The position numbers were made by a program, and so were the translations under genes. A DNA stretch of 64,000 nucleotides, taken from contig NZ_JTDI01000003.1 in NCBI RefSeq assembly GCF_000802225.1, positions 124,001-188,000 on the forward strand. Reading direction: 5' to 3'. The notes beneath the pieces are model-generated. The model saw only the letters and a list, made by a program, of their open reading frames with translations, did no database searches and was not told the origin of the DNA. How positions within the stretch are numbered: position 1 is the stretch's first letter; every line of letters begins with the position of its first letter. This stretch comes from Novosphingobium malaysiense. GTDB lineage: Bacteria; Pseudomonadota; Alphaproteobacteria; Sphingomonadales; Sphingomonadaceae. Below are positions 12,300 to 23,030 of this stretch, in pieces.

Positions 12300-12337
12300 A
12301 GCACCGGGATCGTTTCATGGTCCCGGTGCTTTCGTTT
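12300..12337 (+). terminator. Terminator of the blaI-M56 operon
   Basis: Perfect ten-base stem AGCACCGGGA (12300-12309) is closed by TCCCGGTGCT (12321-12330), followed by TTCGTTTTT. It lies 24 bases after the M56 stop codon. Confidence 0.92.
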
Positions 12338-12400
12338 TTGGCAGTTGCGCATGGGTTTTGGCAATCATATCCTACCCGAAAATCCGGGAGGGATCTGAAC

Positions 12401-14497
12401 GTGCATGCAAAATACCCCGCGGTATTCTCCCCTGTCCAACTGGGGCCGGTCGAATTGCCCAACCGGTTTTTCTTCGCGCCTCACGGCTCTGCGCTTTCCG
12501 CAGGCACCAAGCCCGCCGACGATCTGGTGGCCTATAGCGCCGAGCGCGTGAAGGGCGGCGGGTGCGGCCTCGTGGTCGTGGCCCTGGCCATGCACGAGCG
12601 CGGTCGCACCCGGCAGCCCAGCCCGCACGAGGCGGTCAACATCCCTGCCTTCCGCGTGCTGACCGATGCGATCCATGATGCGGGAGGCAAGATCTTCGGC
12701 GAGCCGTTCTACCACTGGATCGGCGCCGGGTACTGGCAAGTGTTCAGCCCGCCTGCGCCTGCGATGGCGCCGTCGGTGCGGCAGTTCGGCCATGGCGGTC
12801 GGGCGCACTCGACGCGGGCCATGTCGCGCGACGAGATCGCCCGCATGATCGAGGCCACGCGCGTCACGGCCGCGAACATGGCCGAGGCGGGTTTCGACGG
12901 GATCATGCTGCACGTTAGCCACGCTGCATTGATCCAGCAGTTTCTCTCGCCCTGGTTCAACGAACGCGCCGACGAATACGGCGGTTCGCTGGAAAACCGC
13001 ATGCGCTTTCTGGTCGAGAGCCTGCGCGCCGCGCGCGAGGGTGGTGGGGAGCAGTTCGCCGTGGGCCTGCGCCTCAATTGCGATGAACAGCTGGAAGGCG
13101 GCTATGGCCCGGACACGGCGCGCGAAGTTGTCGCGCGTCTCGTCGAGCAGGGGCTGATCGACTACATCGATCTCGACGTCGGGCTGGAGCCGCAGCAGTT
13201 CCGTCATGGCATGCCCACAGGCTTCGAGCCGGGGCAATACTATCGTCCCTGGGTCGAAAAGGTGCGCAGTGCGGCGGGCGATGTGCCGGTGCTGTCGGTG
13301 CTGGGCAACGTGACCGACATGGCGCAGGCAGAGGCAGCATTGCAGGCGGGCGCATGCGACGTGATCGGCGCGGCGCGCCAGCTCATTGCCGAGCCGGACT
13401 TCGTTCAGAACGCGCGGGAAGGGCGTGAGGATCGCAGCCGCACCTGTATCGCCTGCAACTGGTGCACGGCAGCCGGCGGCGACGGTGCGCAGGGCTGCGC
13501 GATCAATCCCGCGTCCTACCGCGACCGGATCTGGGGGCGGCACAGCTATGAGCCGGCGGCCCACCCCAAGCGCGTCGTCATAGTCGGCGGTGGCCCGGGC
13601 GGCATGGAAGCGGCGCGTGTCGCGGCGGAGAAAGGGCACCGTGTGACCCTGTTCGAGGCCCGCGATGTCCTGGGCGGGGCCCTGGCGCTCTGGGCCGATC
13701 TGCCGGGACGCGAGCACTACCGCGCGGCTATCGACTGGTGGCAAAGCGAAGTCGCCCGTCTGGACATCGATGTACGGCTGGGCGCAGCGGCCGATGAAGC
13801 GGCGGTGCTCGCTGAAAAGCCCGATGCGGTCATCGTGGCGACCGGTGCCAGCTACAGCCCCGGCGGCCGCTCGATTACCTATGATGGTGATATACCGGGC
13901 TCTGATTTGCCGCATGTCGTGCGGCCCGAAGACGTGCTGCTTGGCGGAAGGCGGCCAAATGGCAAGGTCTGGATCTTCGATGCCGAGGGCTATCACACCG
14001 GCACCGGCATCGCCGAAATGCTGGCCACGAACGGCGCCGAGGTGAACTTCGTGACCGCAGGCTATTCGCCCGTCTCCGCGCGCAACACCGACAACTGGGA
14101 GGAATACTATATCGTCGGCCGGATGAAGCGCGCCGGCGTGAAACTGGTCCCCTCGCACTGGGTGAGCAGCATCGGCGAGCGCACGGTGACCTTGCGTGAT
14201 GTGCACACCGGAGAGGAGCGACGCGAAGTTGCCGAGGCGGTGGTTCTGGCAACGGGCCGGGTACCGCAGGATAGTCTGGCGCGGGCACTGGAAGGAAAGG
14301 TACCGCAGCTCTTTACCATCGGCGATGCGCTGTCGGCGCGGATGCTCGCGGCGGCAACCTACGAGGGCCAGAAGTTCGCGCGCGCCATCGGCGAGTCGGA
14401 CGGTCCCGCATCGTTCGCAGAGGCGTGGTTTTCGCCCGACCCTCTCTCCGTCGTGCCGTTCCCGGCCGACGTCGAGCGACCCGCCCCGGCAGCCTGA
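12401..14497 (+). CDS. Old-yellow-enzyme/FAD fusion oxidoreductase with FeS cluster
   Basis: About 698 residues: an N-terminal FMN TIM barrel of the OYE family (FSPVQLGPVELPNRFFFAP start; LHVSHAALIQQFLSPWFNER active-site strand), a 4Fe-4S motif with Cys at about 349, 352, 355 and 366 (CIACNWC), then FAD/NAD domains (VVIVGGGPGGMEAARVA). The CxxCxxC spacing is that of trimethylamine dehydrogenase-type enzymes, not the CxxCxxxC of dienoyl-CoA reductase. GTG at 12401 has a good ribosome-binding site (GGGAGGGA, 12386-12393); an in-frame ATG at 12317 lies inside the preceding terminator and is rejected. The substrate is unknown. Confidence 0.88.
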   Translation: MHAKYPAVFSPVQLGPVELPNRFFFAPHGSALSAGTKPADDLVAYSAERVKGGGCGLVVVALAMHERGRTRQPSPHEAVNIPAFRVLTDAIHDAGGKIFGEPFYHWIGAGYWQVFSPPAPAMAPSVRQFGHGGRAHSTRAMSRDEIARMIEATRVTAANMAEAGFDGIMLHVSHAALIQQFLSPWFNERADEYGGSLENRMRFLVESLRAAREGGGEQFAVGLRLNCDEQLEGGYGPDTAREVVARLVEQGLIDYIDLDVGLEPQQFRHGMPTGFEPGQYYRPWVEKVRSAAGDVPVLSVLGNVTDMAQAEAALQAGACDVIGAARQLIAEPDFVQNAREGREDRSRTCIACNWCTAAGGDGAQGCAINPASYRDRIWGRHSYEPAAHPKRVVIVGGGPGGMEAARVAAEKGHRVTLFEARDVLGGALALWADLPGREHYRAAIDWWQSEVARLDIDVRLGAAADEAAVLAEKPDAVIVATGASYSPGGRSITYDGDIPGSDLPHVVRPEDVLLGGRRPNGKVWIFDAEGYHTGTGIAEMLATNGAEVNFVTAGYSPVSARNTDNWEEYYIVGRMKRAGVKLVPSHWVSSIGERTVTLRDVHTGEERREVAEAVVLATGRVPQDSLARALEGKVPQLFTIGDALSARMLAAATYEGQKFARAIGESDGPASFAEAWFSPDPLSVVPFPADVERPAPAA

Positions 14498-14522
14498 TGG
14501 CCGTCGGCCGGGAACGGCATCA

Positions 14523-15671
14523 CTAGCGCCAGCGCAGCCGTTCTCGGGTGAGCTGGTCGACGCTGGTCACGCCCATCAGCTTCATGTCGCGTTCGATCTC
14601 TTCCTTCAGGATCGTGATCGCGCGTTCGACGCCCGGCTGCCCGGCCGCGGCGAGCGCGTACAGGTACAGCCTTCCGCCCGAGGCGCAGGTGGCGCCGCTG
14701 GCCATCGCTTTCAGGACATGCGTGCCGCGCCGCACGCCGCCGTCGCAGATGATCTCTATCTGTCCGCCGACGGCATCGGCAATCTCGCGCACCTGGTCGA
14801 AGGGTGCGCGGCTGCCGTCGAGCTGGCGGCCCCCGTGGTTGGAGATCATGATCGCATCGGCGCCGATTTCCACCGCGCGGCGCGCGTCCGCCACGCTCAT
14901 CACGCCCTTGAGGCAGAAGGTGCCGCCCCATTCCTCGCGGATCTGCGCCGCCATCTTCCAGTCGAGCGACTGGTCGAGCATCTCGGTGAAATAGCGCTGG
15001 ATGCTCATCGCCTCGCCGGTGCCGGCGCTGACATGGGTGTCGAGGTTGGGCAACGCGAATTTCTCGCGAAACACGTAATCGAGCGCCCAGCGCGGCTTGA
15101 GCGCGTAGGACAGCAGCGAGGAGGGCGTGAAGCGCGGCGGCGAGGAAAAGCCCGAGCGCAGGCACCGCTCGCGCTTGCCGCCGACGATGGTGTCGACCGT
15201 GAGCGCGATGGCATCGAACTTGGCCGCCTGGCAGCGCTCGATCATCGAGCGATTGAGCCCCTTGTCCTTGTGCACGTAGAGCTGGAACATCTTGGGATTG
15301 TCGCCCATCGCGCCGATTTCCTCGATCGACACGGTGGCAAGGCTGGATATCCCGAACCACAGATTGAACTTCTGTGCCGCCCGCGCCACGGCGCGTTCGC
15401 CCTGCCAGTGAAATACCCGTTGCAGCGCCGTGGGCGAGAGGATCAGGGGCAGGGCGCTCTTGCGGCCCATGACCGTCAGAGAGGTGTCGATCGTCTCCAC
15501 GCCTGCAAGCACATCAGGCACCAGATCGACATCGTCGAACGCGGTCGTGTTGCGGCTCTTGGTCAGTTCGTCGTCGGCCGCACCGTCGATGTAGTCGAAG
15601 ACGGGCCAGGGCAGACGCTGCTTCGCAAGGCGGCGGAAATCGGCGATGTTGTGGCAATCGGACAGGCGCAT
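14523..15671 (-). CDS. lldD: FMN-dependent alpha-hydroxy-acid dehydrogenase (LldD-like)
   Basis: A 382-residue TIM-barrel flavoenzyme of the lactate dehydrogenase/glycolate oxidase family, which oxidises an alpha-hydroxy acid such as L-lactate to the 2-oxo acid. Seen: the N-terminal FDYIDGAADDE signature, the FMN strand LILSPTALQRVFHW, and the catalytic-histidine motif ISNHGGRQLDGSRA with the downstream FMN-phosphate loop CDGGVRRGTHVLKA. Substrate choice between lactate, mandelate and others cannot be fixed from these motifs. Convergent with the OYE-family gene, 25 bases between stops. Confidence 0.88.
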   Translation of the reverse strand: MRLSDCHNIADFRRLAKQRLPWPVFDYIDGAADDELTKSRNTTAFDDVDLVPDVLAGVETIDTSLTVMGRKSALPLILSPTALQRVFHWQGERAVARAAQKFNLWFGISSLATVSIEEIGAMGDNPKMFQLYVHKDKGLNRSMIERCQAAKFDAIALTVDTIVGGKRERCLRSGFSSPPRFTPSSLLSYALKPRWALDYVFREKFALPNLDTHVSAGTGEAMSIQRYFTEMLDQSLDWKMAAQIREEWGGTFCLKGVMSVADARRAVEIGADAIMISNHGGRQLDGSRAPFDQVREIADAVGGQIEIICDGGVRRGTHVLKAMASGATCASGGRLYLYALAAAGQPGVERAITILKEEIERDMKLMGVTSVDQLTRERLRWR

Positions 15672-15711
15672 GGCGTGCCTTTAGCACGCCGTCCGTCTGC
15701 TGCAATCGCGC

Positions 15712-16371
15712 CTAAGGTATAGGCTGTACGACGGGTTCGGAAACGTACGGAACCCCCTGGTCGGTCTTTTCGACGTCGTCATCCTTCTCGTTCTTCTTGT
15801 CGCGCTTCTTATCGCCCACGGGCTCCTTGCCTTGCGCGCGGAGTTCTTCCAGCCGGGCCTGAACGACCTGTGGCGGCGCGGGAGAGGCGGGATACTTGCA
15901 GCCGCGGGCTTCGCCCACGCCCTTAAGGAAGCCGCGCCGCGTCAGGCCGGCCTGGATCGCCGCATTGACCCTGCGATCCTGATCGTTGGCACCGGAAACT
16001 TCGCGGATGAGCCCGCGGAAGGGGATGAACGAGGTGACCAGCCATTTCGCCACGCGTCCACTGCTGATGCGGTCGCGTTCTTCCTGGGGCAGATCGATGT
16101 CGGGACCGAGAACCTGGTCCAGTTCGACGATGGCCGCGGAAAGCTGCCGGCACTTGTCCAGCCCGTGGAGCGTGTAGGGCTGCCCGACCGCGGCGGTGAG
16201 CACCGGCGGAATTTCGTCGTCACGCCCGACGTTGAGGTCGGTGATCGGTGTTCGGGCGACGTCGCCCATGTCCGGATCGTTGTCGGTGATCGGTTTGTCC
16301 GGCTGGCGGGCCCCTGCCGGCATGGCGAACAACGAGGCCGTGACAGCAGCACACAACAAGGCGCGTCTCAT
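15712..16371 (-). CDS. Exported protein of unknown function
   Basis: A 219-residue protein with a clear signal peptide (RALLCAAVTASLFAMPAGA). The mature part has a short conserved-looking core (LHGLDKCRQLSAAIVELDQVLG; a second segment SSGRVAKWLVTSFIPFRGL) and ends in a lysine/aspartate-rich linker (KKRDKKNEKDDDVEK) and a proline-containing tail. One cysteine lies in the core and another in EARGCKYPA. I do not recognise the family. Lies alone between the lldD-like and ypfJ genes, 63 bases after the latter on the same strand. Confidence 0.7.
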   Translation of the reverse strand: MRRALLCAAVTASLFAMPAGARQPDKPITDNDPDMGDVARTPITDLNVGRDDEIPPVLTAAVGQPYTLHGLDKCRQLSAAIVELDQVLGPDIDLPQEERDRISSGRVAKWLVTSFIPFRGLIREVSGANDQDRRVNAAIQAGLTRRGFLKGVGEARGCKYPASPAPPQVVQARLEELRAQGKEPVGDKKRDKKNEKDDDVEKTDQGVPYVSEPVVQPIP

Positions 16372-16434
16372 CCTGATACCCTCCTGTCCGGCCCCTGACT
16401 GCGGACGGGATTTTCCGCCGTCCCGAGCCGAATT

Positions 16435-17304
16435 TCAGCTCATATCTTCAAACGTATCGCAGGCATCTGCGTTCCCTGTTTCGAGCCCGCGCTCGAGCCA
16501 TTTCATGCGCTGGGCGCTCGATCCGTGGGTGAAGCTCTCGGGGCTGACCCGCCGTCCGGCGTTACGCATCAGCGCATCGTCGCCGATCGCGCTCGCAGCG
16601 GTGAGCCCTTCCTGCAGGTCGCCGGGCTCGATCAGGTCCTTGTGCATTCCCGCCCATACGCCGGCATAGCAATCCGCCTGCAGTTCCATGCGCATCTGAA
16701 GCGCATTCGCCTGCGATGGATTGCGTTGCTGTTCGCGGCGCACCTGCCTGTCGAGGCCCAGCAGGTGCTGGACATGGTGGCCGTATTCATGCGCCACCAC
16801 GTAGTATCGGGCAAAGTCGCCGCGAGCGCCGAGTTGCCGGTCGAGCTGGTCGTAGAAACTGGTGTCGATGTAGATGCCCTGGTCGGCGGGGCAGTAGAAG
16901 GGCCCCATGGCGCTCTGCGCTGTGCCGCATCCCGACCGGTCGACGCCATCGTAGAACCGTAGCATCGGCTGTTCGAAGGCAATGTTCGCTGCATCGAATT
17001 GCGATTTCCACGTGCCGTTGAGCGAATCCAGCGCGTTGCAGGCTTCGAGCGCATAGGCGTTGGCCGTGCAGACCTGCGTGGCATCGGTCGAGGCGTCCTG
17101 CCGAACCGGCGCCGTTTGCGGCTGTTGCTGAACGCTCTCGATCGTTCCCAGCATCTGTCCCGGATCGATCCCGAAGACGACGGCGCCGATCAGGACCAGC
17201 GCCAGGGTGCCACATCCCAGCTTGGCTCCGCCACCGCCAGGCAGCCGACCACCGCCCCCGCGGCTGACGCGAATGTTGTTGGGATCGAATCGCTTCAACC
17301 GCAT
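16435..17304 (-). CDS. ypfJ: YpfJ-type neutral zinc metallopeptidase
   Basis: About 289 residues from the ATG at 17304; the open frame runs 171 bases further upstream, but the family N-terminus is RLKRFDPNNIRVSRGGG. One membrane anchor follows (LALVLIGAVVFGI). The zinc protease motif is HEYGHHVQHLLG, and CPADQGIYIDTSFYDQL and MELQADCYAGVWAG (with the third ligand region) are family hallmarks. The protease domain should face the periplasm. Substrates are unknown. Divergent from the M28 peptidase gene across 203 bases. Confidence 0.93.
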   Translation of the reverse strand: MRLKRFDPNNIRVSRGGGGRLPGGGGAKLGCGTLALVLIGAVVFGIDPGQMLGTIESVQQQPQTAPVRQDASTDATQVCTANAYALEACNALDSLNGTWKSQFDAANIAFEQPMLRFYDGVDRSGCGTAQSAMGPFYCPADQGIYIDTSFYDQLDRQLGARGDFARYYVVAHEYGHHVQHLLGLDRQVRREQQRNPSQANALQMRMELQADCYAGVWAGMHKDLIEPGDLQEGLTAASAIGDDALMRNAGRRVSPESFTHGSSAQRMKWLERGLETGNADACDTFEDMS

Positions 17305-17507
17305 CTGTGGGCGTCCTTTCCGCGTGGCGCCGGGGATATTGCCTGCCACGTGAGTGGCCGGCAATAAATACGCGGAGCGATGGACGGTTCCCCGGCGCGG
17401 TCCGAGCGCGCCGGCGTGCTGCAAGGATATCACAGCGCCGCTGGAAGTGTGGCAAGTTGCGCTTTTCTCAAGCACGCCGCGAATTCGTCGTATATAGAAC
17501 GGATTCG

Positions 17508-19019
17508 ATGATTTCGGGTCTGGTGGAACGGTTTAGGTGGTCGGTGGGGCTGGCGTCTCTTGGCGCGCTGCTCCTTTCAGCGTCCGTTCCGGCGCTGGCG
17601 CGGACCAGTCGTGCTGACCGTGAACTGGAATCCCGGCTACTTGCGCATATCCAAACGCTTTCCAGCGACGATTTCGATGGCCGCGAACCCGGCACCGAGG
17701 GCGAGGCCAAGACGCTGCGTTATCTCGGGCACGAATGGTACGGCATCGGTCTCGTCTCCGGCACCAACGATCCCGGCCACGAATGGTTTGCGCCCGTCAC
17801 GCTGGTGGCGCGGGAACCGGCCGCATCGAGTGCCAGGTTCATGCGCAAGGGGTATCGCACCGTGATCTCGCCCGACGATGTGCTGGTGCTGACCTCGGGA
17901 AAGCGCAGCCTCGTGCGCAACGCGCCGCTGCTGTTCGTGGGCCGCGCGCGGGGACTGGACTTCACCCGCAACGAACTTGCCGGCCGGGTTGCGGTCGTGC
18001 TCGACGGCGACACGCCCGACAGCGAGCGGCAGAACGAGCTGCTGGCAATGGGCGCATCGGCGGTGCTGACCGTGCTCGACGGCGAGCGCAGCATTGAATC
18101 GGTCGTCGCGCGCCGCCAGCGTTCGGGCTATGCCCTGGCCAACGACGCCTTGGGGGGCGATCTTGAGGCATTCATCAGCCGTCAGTCCATGGACATGCTG
18201 CTCAAGGGAACGGCGCATTCGCTCGACGATCTGGAGCAGGCCGCCGCCAGCCCGGACTTTTCGCCGATCACGCTCGACGTCACCGCTTCGCTTGAGGCAG
18301 CGACGCGCGAAACGACGATCCACACGCACAACCTGATCGGCAAGCTTCCCGGAAAACACCCCGAGGAAGGTGCGGTGCTGTTCGTGGCGCATTGGGATCA
18401 TTTCGGCGAGTGTGGTGAGCCGACGTCGGAGGACCGCATCTGCAATGGAGCAATAGACAACGCCAGCGGGGTGGCCGCGCTGACCGAAGTCGCGCGACGC
18501 CTTGCCAAGGGGCCGCAACCGGATCGCGATATCTATTTCCTGGCTACGACAGCGGAGGAACTGGGGCTGCTGGGTGCCCATGCCTTTGCGGAGAACCCGC
18601 CGATTCCGCTCGACCAGATCGTGGCCGCCTTCAACATCGATTCCAACGCCATCGCCCCGCGCGGCACGCCGTTCGCCATTGTCGGGCGCGGGATGACGGG
18701 GCTCGATGCGGACATCGAAAAGGTCGCCAAGGCCGAACACTTCAAGCTGACCAGCAGCGACGAGGCCAACGAATACGTGAGGCGGCAGGACGGCTGGGCG
18801 CTGCTGCAGCACGATATCCCGACGGTCATGGTGACCACGGCCTATGGCGACATCGACCGCATGCGGGATTTCTTCGATTCGGATTATCACCGGCCGAGCG
18901 ACGACCTCTCGCACCTGAGCCGTTCGCTCCAGCTGGGAGGAGAAGTCGAGGACGTGAAAATGTTGACCGCTCTGGGTCGCTGGTTCGCCGATCCCAGGAA
19001 GGTGCCGTCGGACATGTAG
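17508..19019 (+). CDS. M28-family exported metallopeptidase
   Basis: A 503-residue zinc aminopeptidase-like enzyme. Signal peptide about residues 1-30 (LASLGALLLSASVPALA). A PA-type insert precedes the catalytic domain. Zinc and catalytic motifs of M28 are present: VAHWDHFGECG, then GAIDNASGVAAL, then ATTAEELGLLGA, then FNIDSNA, and YHRPSDD near the end. It probably trims peptides in the periplasm. The ATG at 17508 is chosen because it opens the signal peptide; TATATA at 17491-17496 may be its -10 element. Confidence 0.92.
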   Translation: MISGLVERFRWSVGLASLGALLLSASVPALARTSRADRELESRLLAHIQTLSSDDFDGREPGTEGEAKTLRYLGHEWYGIGLVSGTNDPGHEWFAPVTLVAREPAASSARFMRKGYRTVISPDDVLVLTSGKRSLVRNAPLLFVGRARGLDFTRNELAGRVAVVLDGDTPDSERQNELLAMGASAVLTVLDGERSIESVVARRQRSGYALANDALGGDLEAFISRQSMDMLLKGTAHSLDDLEQAAASPDFSPITLDVTASLEAATRETTIHTHNLIGKLPGKHPEEGAVLFVAHWDHFGECGEPTSEDRICNGAIDNASGVAALTEVARRLAKGPQPDRDIYFLATTAEELGLLGAHAFAENPPIPLDQIVAAFNIDSNAIAPRGTPFAIVGRGMTGLDADIEKVAKAEHFKLTSSDEANEYVRRQDGWALLQHDIPTVMVTTAYGDIDRMRDFFDSDYHRPSDDLSHLSRSLQLGGEVEDVKMLTALGRWFADPRKVPSDM

Positions 19020-19064
19020 CGCTAAGCGGCGAGTTCTCTGCCGGAATAGGCAAACTCCCCCTAG

Positions 19065-20588
<1,524 letters not shown>

Positions 20589-20606
20589 AGTGACGGCAAG
20601 GCGCTA

Positions 20607-20743
20607 CTCTCCCCTCCCGCAGGCGGGAGGGGCAGCGAGACTTGGTCTTGCTGAGCAAGGCCTAGTCGCAGGCGGGTGGGCTTCCCGGCATGATCGGTCT
20701 GGCAAGCCCACCCCCGGCCCCTCCCGCTTGCGGGAGGGGAGAG
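20607..20743. repeat. REP/BIME-like nested inverted repeat
   Basis: Outer arms CTCTCCCCTCCCGC (20607-20620) and GCGGGAGGGGAGAG (20730-20743) are perfectly complementary; inner arms GGGTGGGCTT (20674-20683) and AAGCCCACCC (20704-20713) likewise. Each outer arm is also a hairpin alone (20611-20632 and 20719-20740). The element fills the gap between guaB and rsmB, and its right end supplies the rsmB ribosome-binding site. REP-like elements of this look are dispersed in sphingomonad genomes; this is the only copy in the window. Confidence 0.8.
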
Positions 20744-20744
20744 A

Positions 20745-21917
20745 ATGACCCCCGCCGCCCGCGTCCAGGCCGCCATCGACGTGCTCGACCTCGTGATCGA
20801 GGCGGCGCGCAGCAATGGCGCGCCCGCCGATCGCCTGATTGCCGACTGGTTCCGCCCGCGCCGCTTTGCCGGCAGCGGAGACCGCCGCGCCGTGCGCGAA
20901 CTGGCCTATCGCGCGATCCGCGTCTGCGGCGAAATTCCCGAAAACGGCCGCGCGGCCATGCTGCAGGTCGCCGCACAGGATGAGCAGGTTGCGGCCCTTT
21001 TCGACGGATCGCGCCATGCGCCCGCGCCGATCGAGCCGGGCGAACCGGTGGCGCAAGCCGGTATTGCGCCGCGCTGGCTGATGGAGCGGCTGGCGTCGAG
21101 CGGCATCGCGGAAGATGAAGCCGCGGCCTTGTTGGAGCGCGCGCCGCTCGACATTCGTGTGAACACGTTGCGGGCAGGGCGGCTTTCGCTGCCCGAAGGG
21201 GCCGAGCGCACCGTGGCCGCCAATGGCTGGCGCTATCCGCCCGAAACGCGGATCGAGCAGAGCGACGCGTACAAGGCTGGCGCCATCGAAGTGCAGGACA
21301 CCGGCTCGCAGCTGACTTGCGAAGCGGTGGCGGCTGCTTCCGGCGAGACCGTGATCGACCTGTGCGCCGGGGCAGGGGGCAAGACGCTCGCTCTGGCCGC
21401 CGCCATGGAAAACCGGGGCGCCTTGATCGCCTGCGACACCGACCGCGCGCGCCTGTCACGTCTTGCACCGCGTGCGGAGCGTGCGGGCGCCACGGAAATC
21501 GAGACCGTGCTGCTCGATCCAGGCCGCGAGATGCAGGCGCTCCAGCGCCTTGCCGGCAAGGCCGATGCGGTGCTGGTCGACGCCCCATGCTCCGGGACCG
21601 GCACGTGGCGGCGCAATCCCGAAGCGCGCTGGCGGCTGACCGAGCGGCAACTGGCCCGCTACGTCGAGACCCAGGCGCGCCTGCTGGATGTCGCCGCTGC
21701 TCTCGTGCGGCCGGGCGGACGGCTGGTGTTCGTCACCTGTTCGCTGCTGGATCAGGAAGGCGCATCGCAGGCCGAACAGTTCCTGGCACGCCATGCCGGA
21801 TGGCAGGCGCAAGTGCCGACGCTTCCTGCCGGCGCGCCGCGAGGACCCGGCCTGCGGCTGTCACCGTACCGTGACGGGACAGACGGGTTTTTCGTCGCAC
21901 GCTTCGTCTTGCTGTGA
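20745..21917 (+). CDS. rsmB: RsmB/NOP2-family RNA cytosine methyltransferase
   Basis: A 390-residue SAM-dependent enzyme that makes 5-methylcytosine in RNA, likely 16S rRNA. The N-terminal third is the NusB-like RNA-binding region. The SAM loop is IDLCAGAGGKTLAL, and both catalytic cysteines are present: VDAPCSGTGTWRR and VFVTCSLLDQEG. ATG at 20745 follows GGAGGGG at 20733-20739, which is part of the repeat element. The next gene starts 13 bases after the stop. Confidence 0.92.
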   Translation: MTPAARVQAAIDVLDLVIEAARSNGAPADRLIADWFRPRRFAGSGDRRAVRELAYRAIRVCGEIPENGRAAMLQVAAQDEQVAALFDGSRHAPAPIEPGEPVAQAGIAPRWLMERLASSGIAEDEAAALLERAPLDIRVNTLRAGRLSLPEGAERTVAANGWRYPPETRIEQSDAYKAGAIEVQDTGSQLTCEAVAAASGETVIDLCAGAGGKTLALAAAMENRGALIACDTDRARLSRLAPRAERAGATEIETVLLDPGREMQALQRLAGKADAVLVDAPCSGTGTWRRNPEARWRLTERQLARYVETQARLLDVAAALVRPGGRLVFVTCSLLDQEGASQAEQFLARHAGWQAQVPTLPAGAPRGPGLRLSPYRDGTDGFFVARFVLL

Positions 21918-21930
21918 TAGCGTGCCAGCC

Positions 21931-22476
21931 ATGATGAGGACGAAACCCTCGGTCAAGGACTTGCTGATGCGTTACACGCCTGTTGCCGTTGCCCTTTCCC
22001 TGATTGTCGCCGTTTCTTCCAGCGTTTCCTATTCCGAACCTTCCCGCGAACTTGATCCGCGGGCGCAGATGTTGCTCGGCGAAGGTCGCGCTGCTGTTTC
22101 GGCAGGCAATTACAACGACGCCATCGACGCTTTCGAATCGGCGCTTACCGTGGAGCCGGGCAGCACCCATGTCCTTCTCGCCCTGGCCGACGCGACCCGC
22201 CGCGAAGGTCTGCAGGGCAAGGCGCTGCACTACTACCGGGTCGCGCTGAACGACGATCCGCGCAATCTCGCTGCGCTTGCCGGCGAAGGCATGGCCCTTG
22301 CGGAAAAGGGCGCGACCGAAAAGGCCAGCCGCAATCTCGCACGTCTGGAGACGCTGTGCGGCAAGGACTGCAGCGAGACCAAGACGCTCGCAGCCGCCAT
22401 CGCCAAGGGCCCCTCGCAGCAGCGCGTGGTGACGGCTGAGGCTGTCACGCCGAAGCCGGTGGTGAGCGAGAACTGA
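21931..22476 (+). CDS. Exported tetratricopeptide-repeat protein
   Basis: 181 residues from tandem ATGs at 21931/21934; an internal ATG at 21967 would still leave the signal sequence (RYTPVAVALSLIVAVSSSVSYS). Two TPR units follow (MLLGEGRAAVSAGNYNDAID and VLLALADATRREGLQGKAL) with a partial third (LAALAGEGMALAEKG), then a cysteine pair (CGKDCSE) and a Pro/Val-rich tail. TPR proteins are protein-binding scaffolds; the partner is unknown. Thirteen bases behind rsmB, so probably co-transcribed with it. Confidence 0.82.
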   Translation: MMRTKPSVKDLLMRYTPVAVALSLIVAVSSSVSYSEPSRELDPRAQMLLGEGRAAVSAGNYNDAIDAFESALTVEPGSTHVLLALADATRREGLQGKALHYYRVALNDDPRNLAALAGEGMALAEKGATEKASRNLARLETLCGKDCSETKTLAAAIAKGPSQQRVVTAEAVTPKPVVSEN

Positions 22477-22510
22477 CGTTTCGTTGACCGGCTGGATGTC
22501 GGCTCAAAAT

Positions 22511-22915
22511 TCAAGTTTTGAATAATTGCTCCCACCAGCCCGCGCTGTTTCGGCTCAAGCCGGACGGTTCGAAGACCACAGTGACATGACCGCCCTCGGG
22601 TTTTCCATGAAAGCCCTTAAATGCTGTCAGGGCCTCTACAATAATGCTGTCGGTCGCCGTTTGACTGAGACCTGCAAGGCATCCGCGTATTGGCTGAACG
22701 AGATAAATTGCTGGCTTGTACGCGTCAGGATTTCGTCTGCGCCATTCGTCAACGAAATCCTGCTCCCATGCGGTCGAAAACGATATTCCATGCCCGTCTG
22801 AGGCGACGATTTGCCAATTTTCGATTCCGTCTGGCCCACCGCCAAATGAGAACAGTTCCAATCCTCTTTGAACGTCTAGGGTTTTCCCGCTCACTGGGCT
22901 GCCGACAAATGCCAT
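22511..22915 (-). CDS. Hypothetical protein of atypical composition
   Basis: A 134-residue ORF in DNA visibly poorer in G+C than its neighbours. It has no signal peptide or membrane helix; it is rich in Gly, Phe and Trp (LELFSFGGGPDGIENWQIVA; FSTAWEQDFVDEWRRR; GWWEQLFKT). The amino acid flow is protein-like, whereas ORFs on the opposite strand are not. I do not recognise the family. It sits between the rsmB-TPR genes and a MITE-like repeat, which suggests acquisition by transfer. Confidence 0.6.
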   Translation of the reverse strand: MAFVGSPVSGKTLDVQRGLELFSFGGGPDGIENWQIVASDGHGISFSTAWEQDFVDEWRRRNPDAYKPAIYLVQPIRGCLAGLSQTATDSIIVEALTAFKGFHGKPEGGHVTVVFEPSGLSRNSAGWWEQLFKT

Positions 22916-23030
22916 GGCCTACATGGGTAGCTTAAAGATTCGTCAATAGGAACCTCGGCTTACCCTCGCTCGACTTTTCGGATGCTTGGTAGGTCGCTAG
23001 ACCTGAACGAATGCCGCCGATCCACTTGTC

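Noticed and set aside
12317..12400. ATG at 12317 as start of the OYE-family gene
   Set aside because: This ATG lies in the loop of the preceding terminator. The GTG at 12401 has a good ribosome-binding site and begins where family similarity begins.
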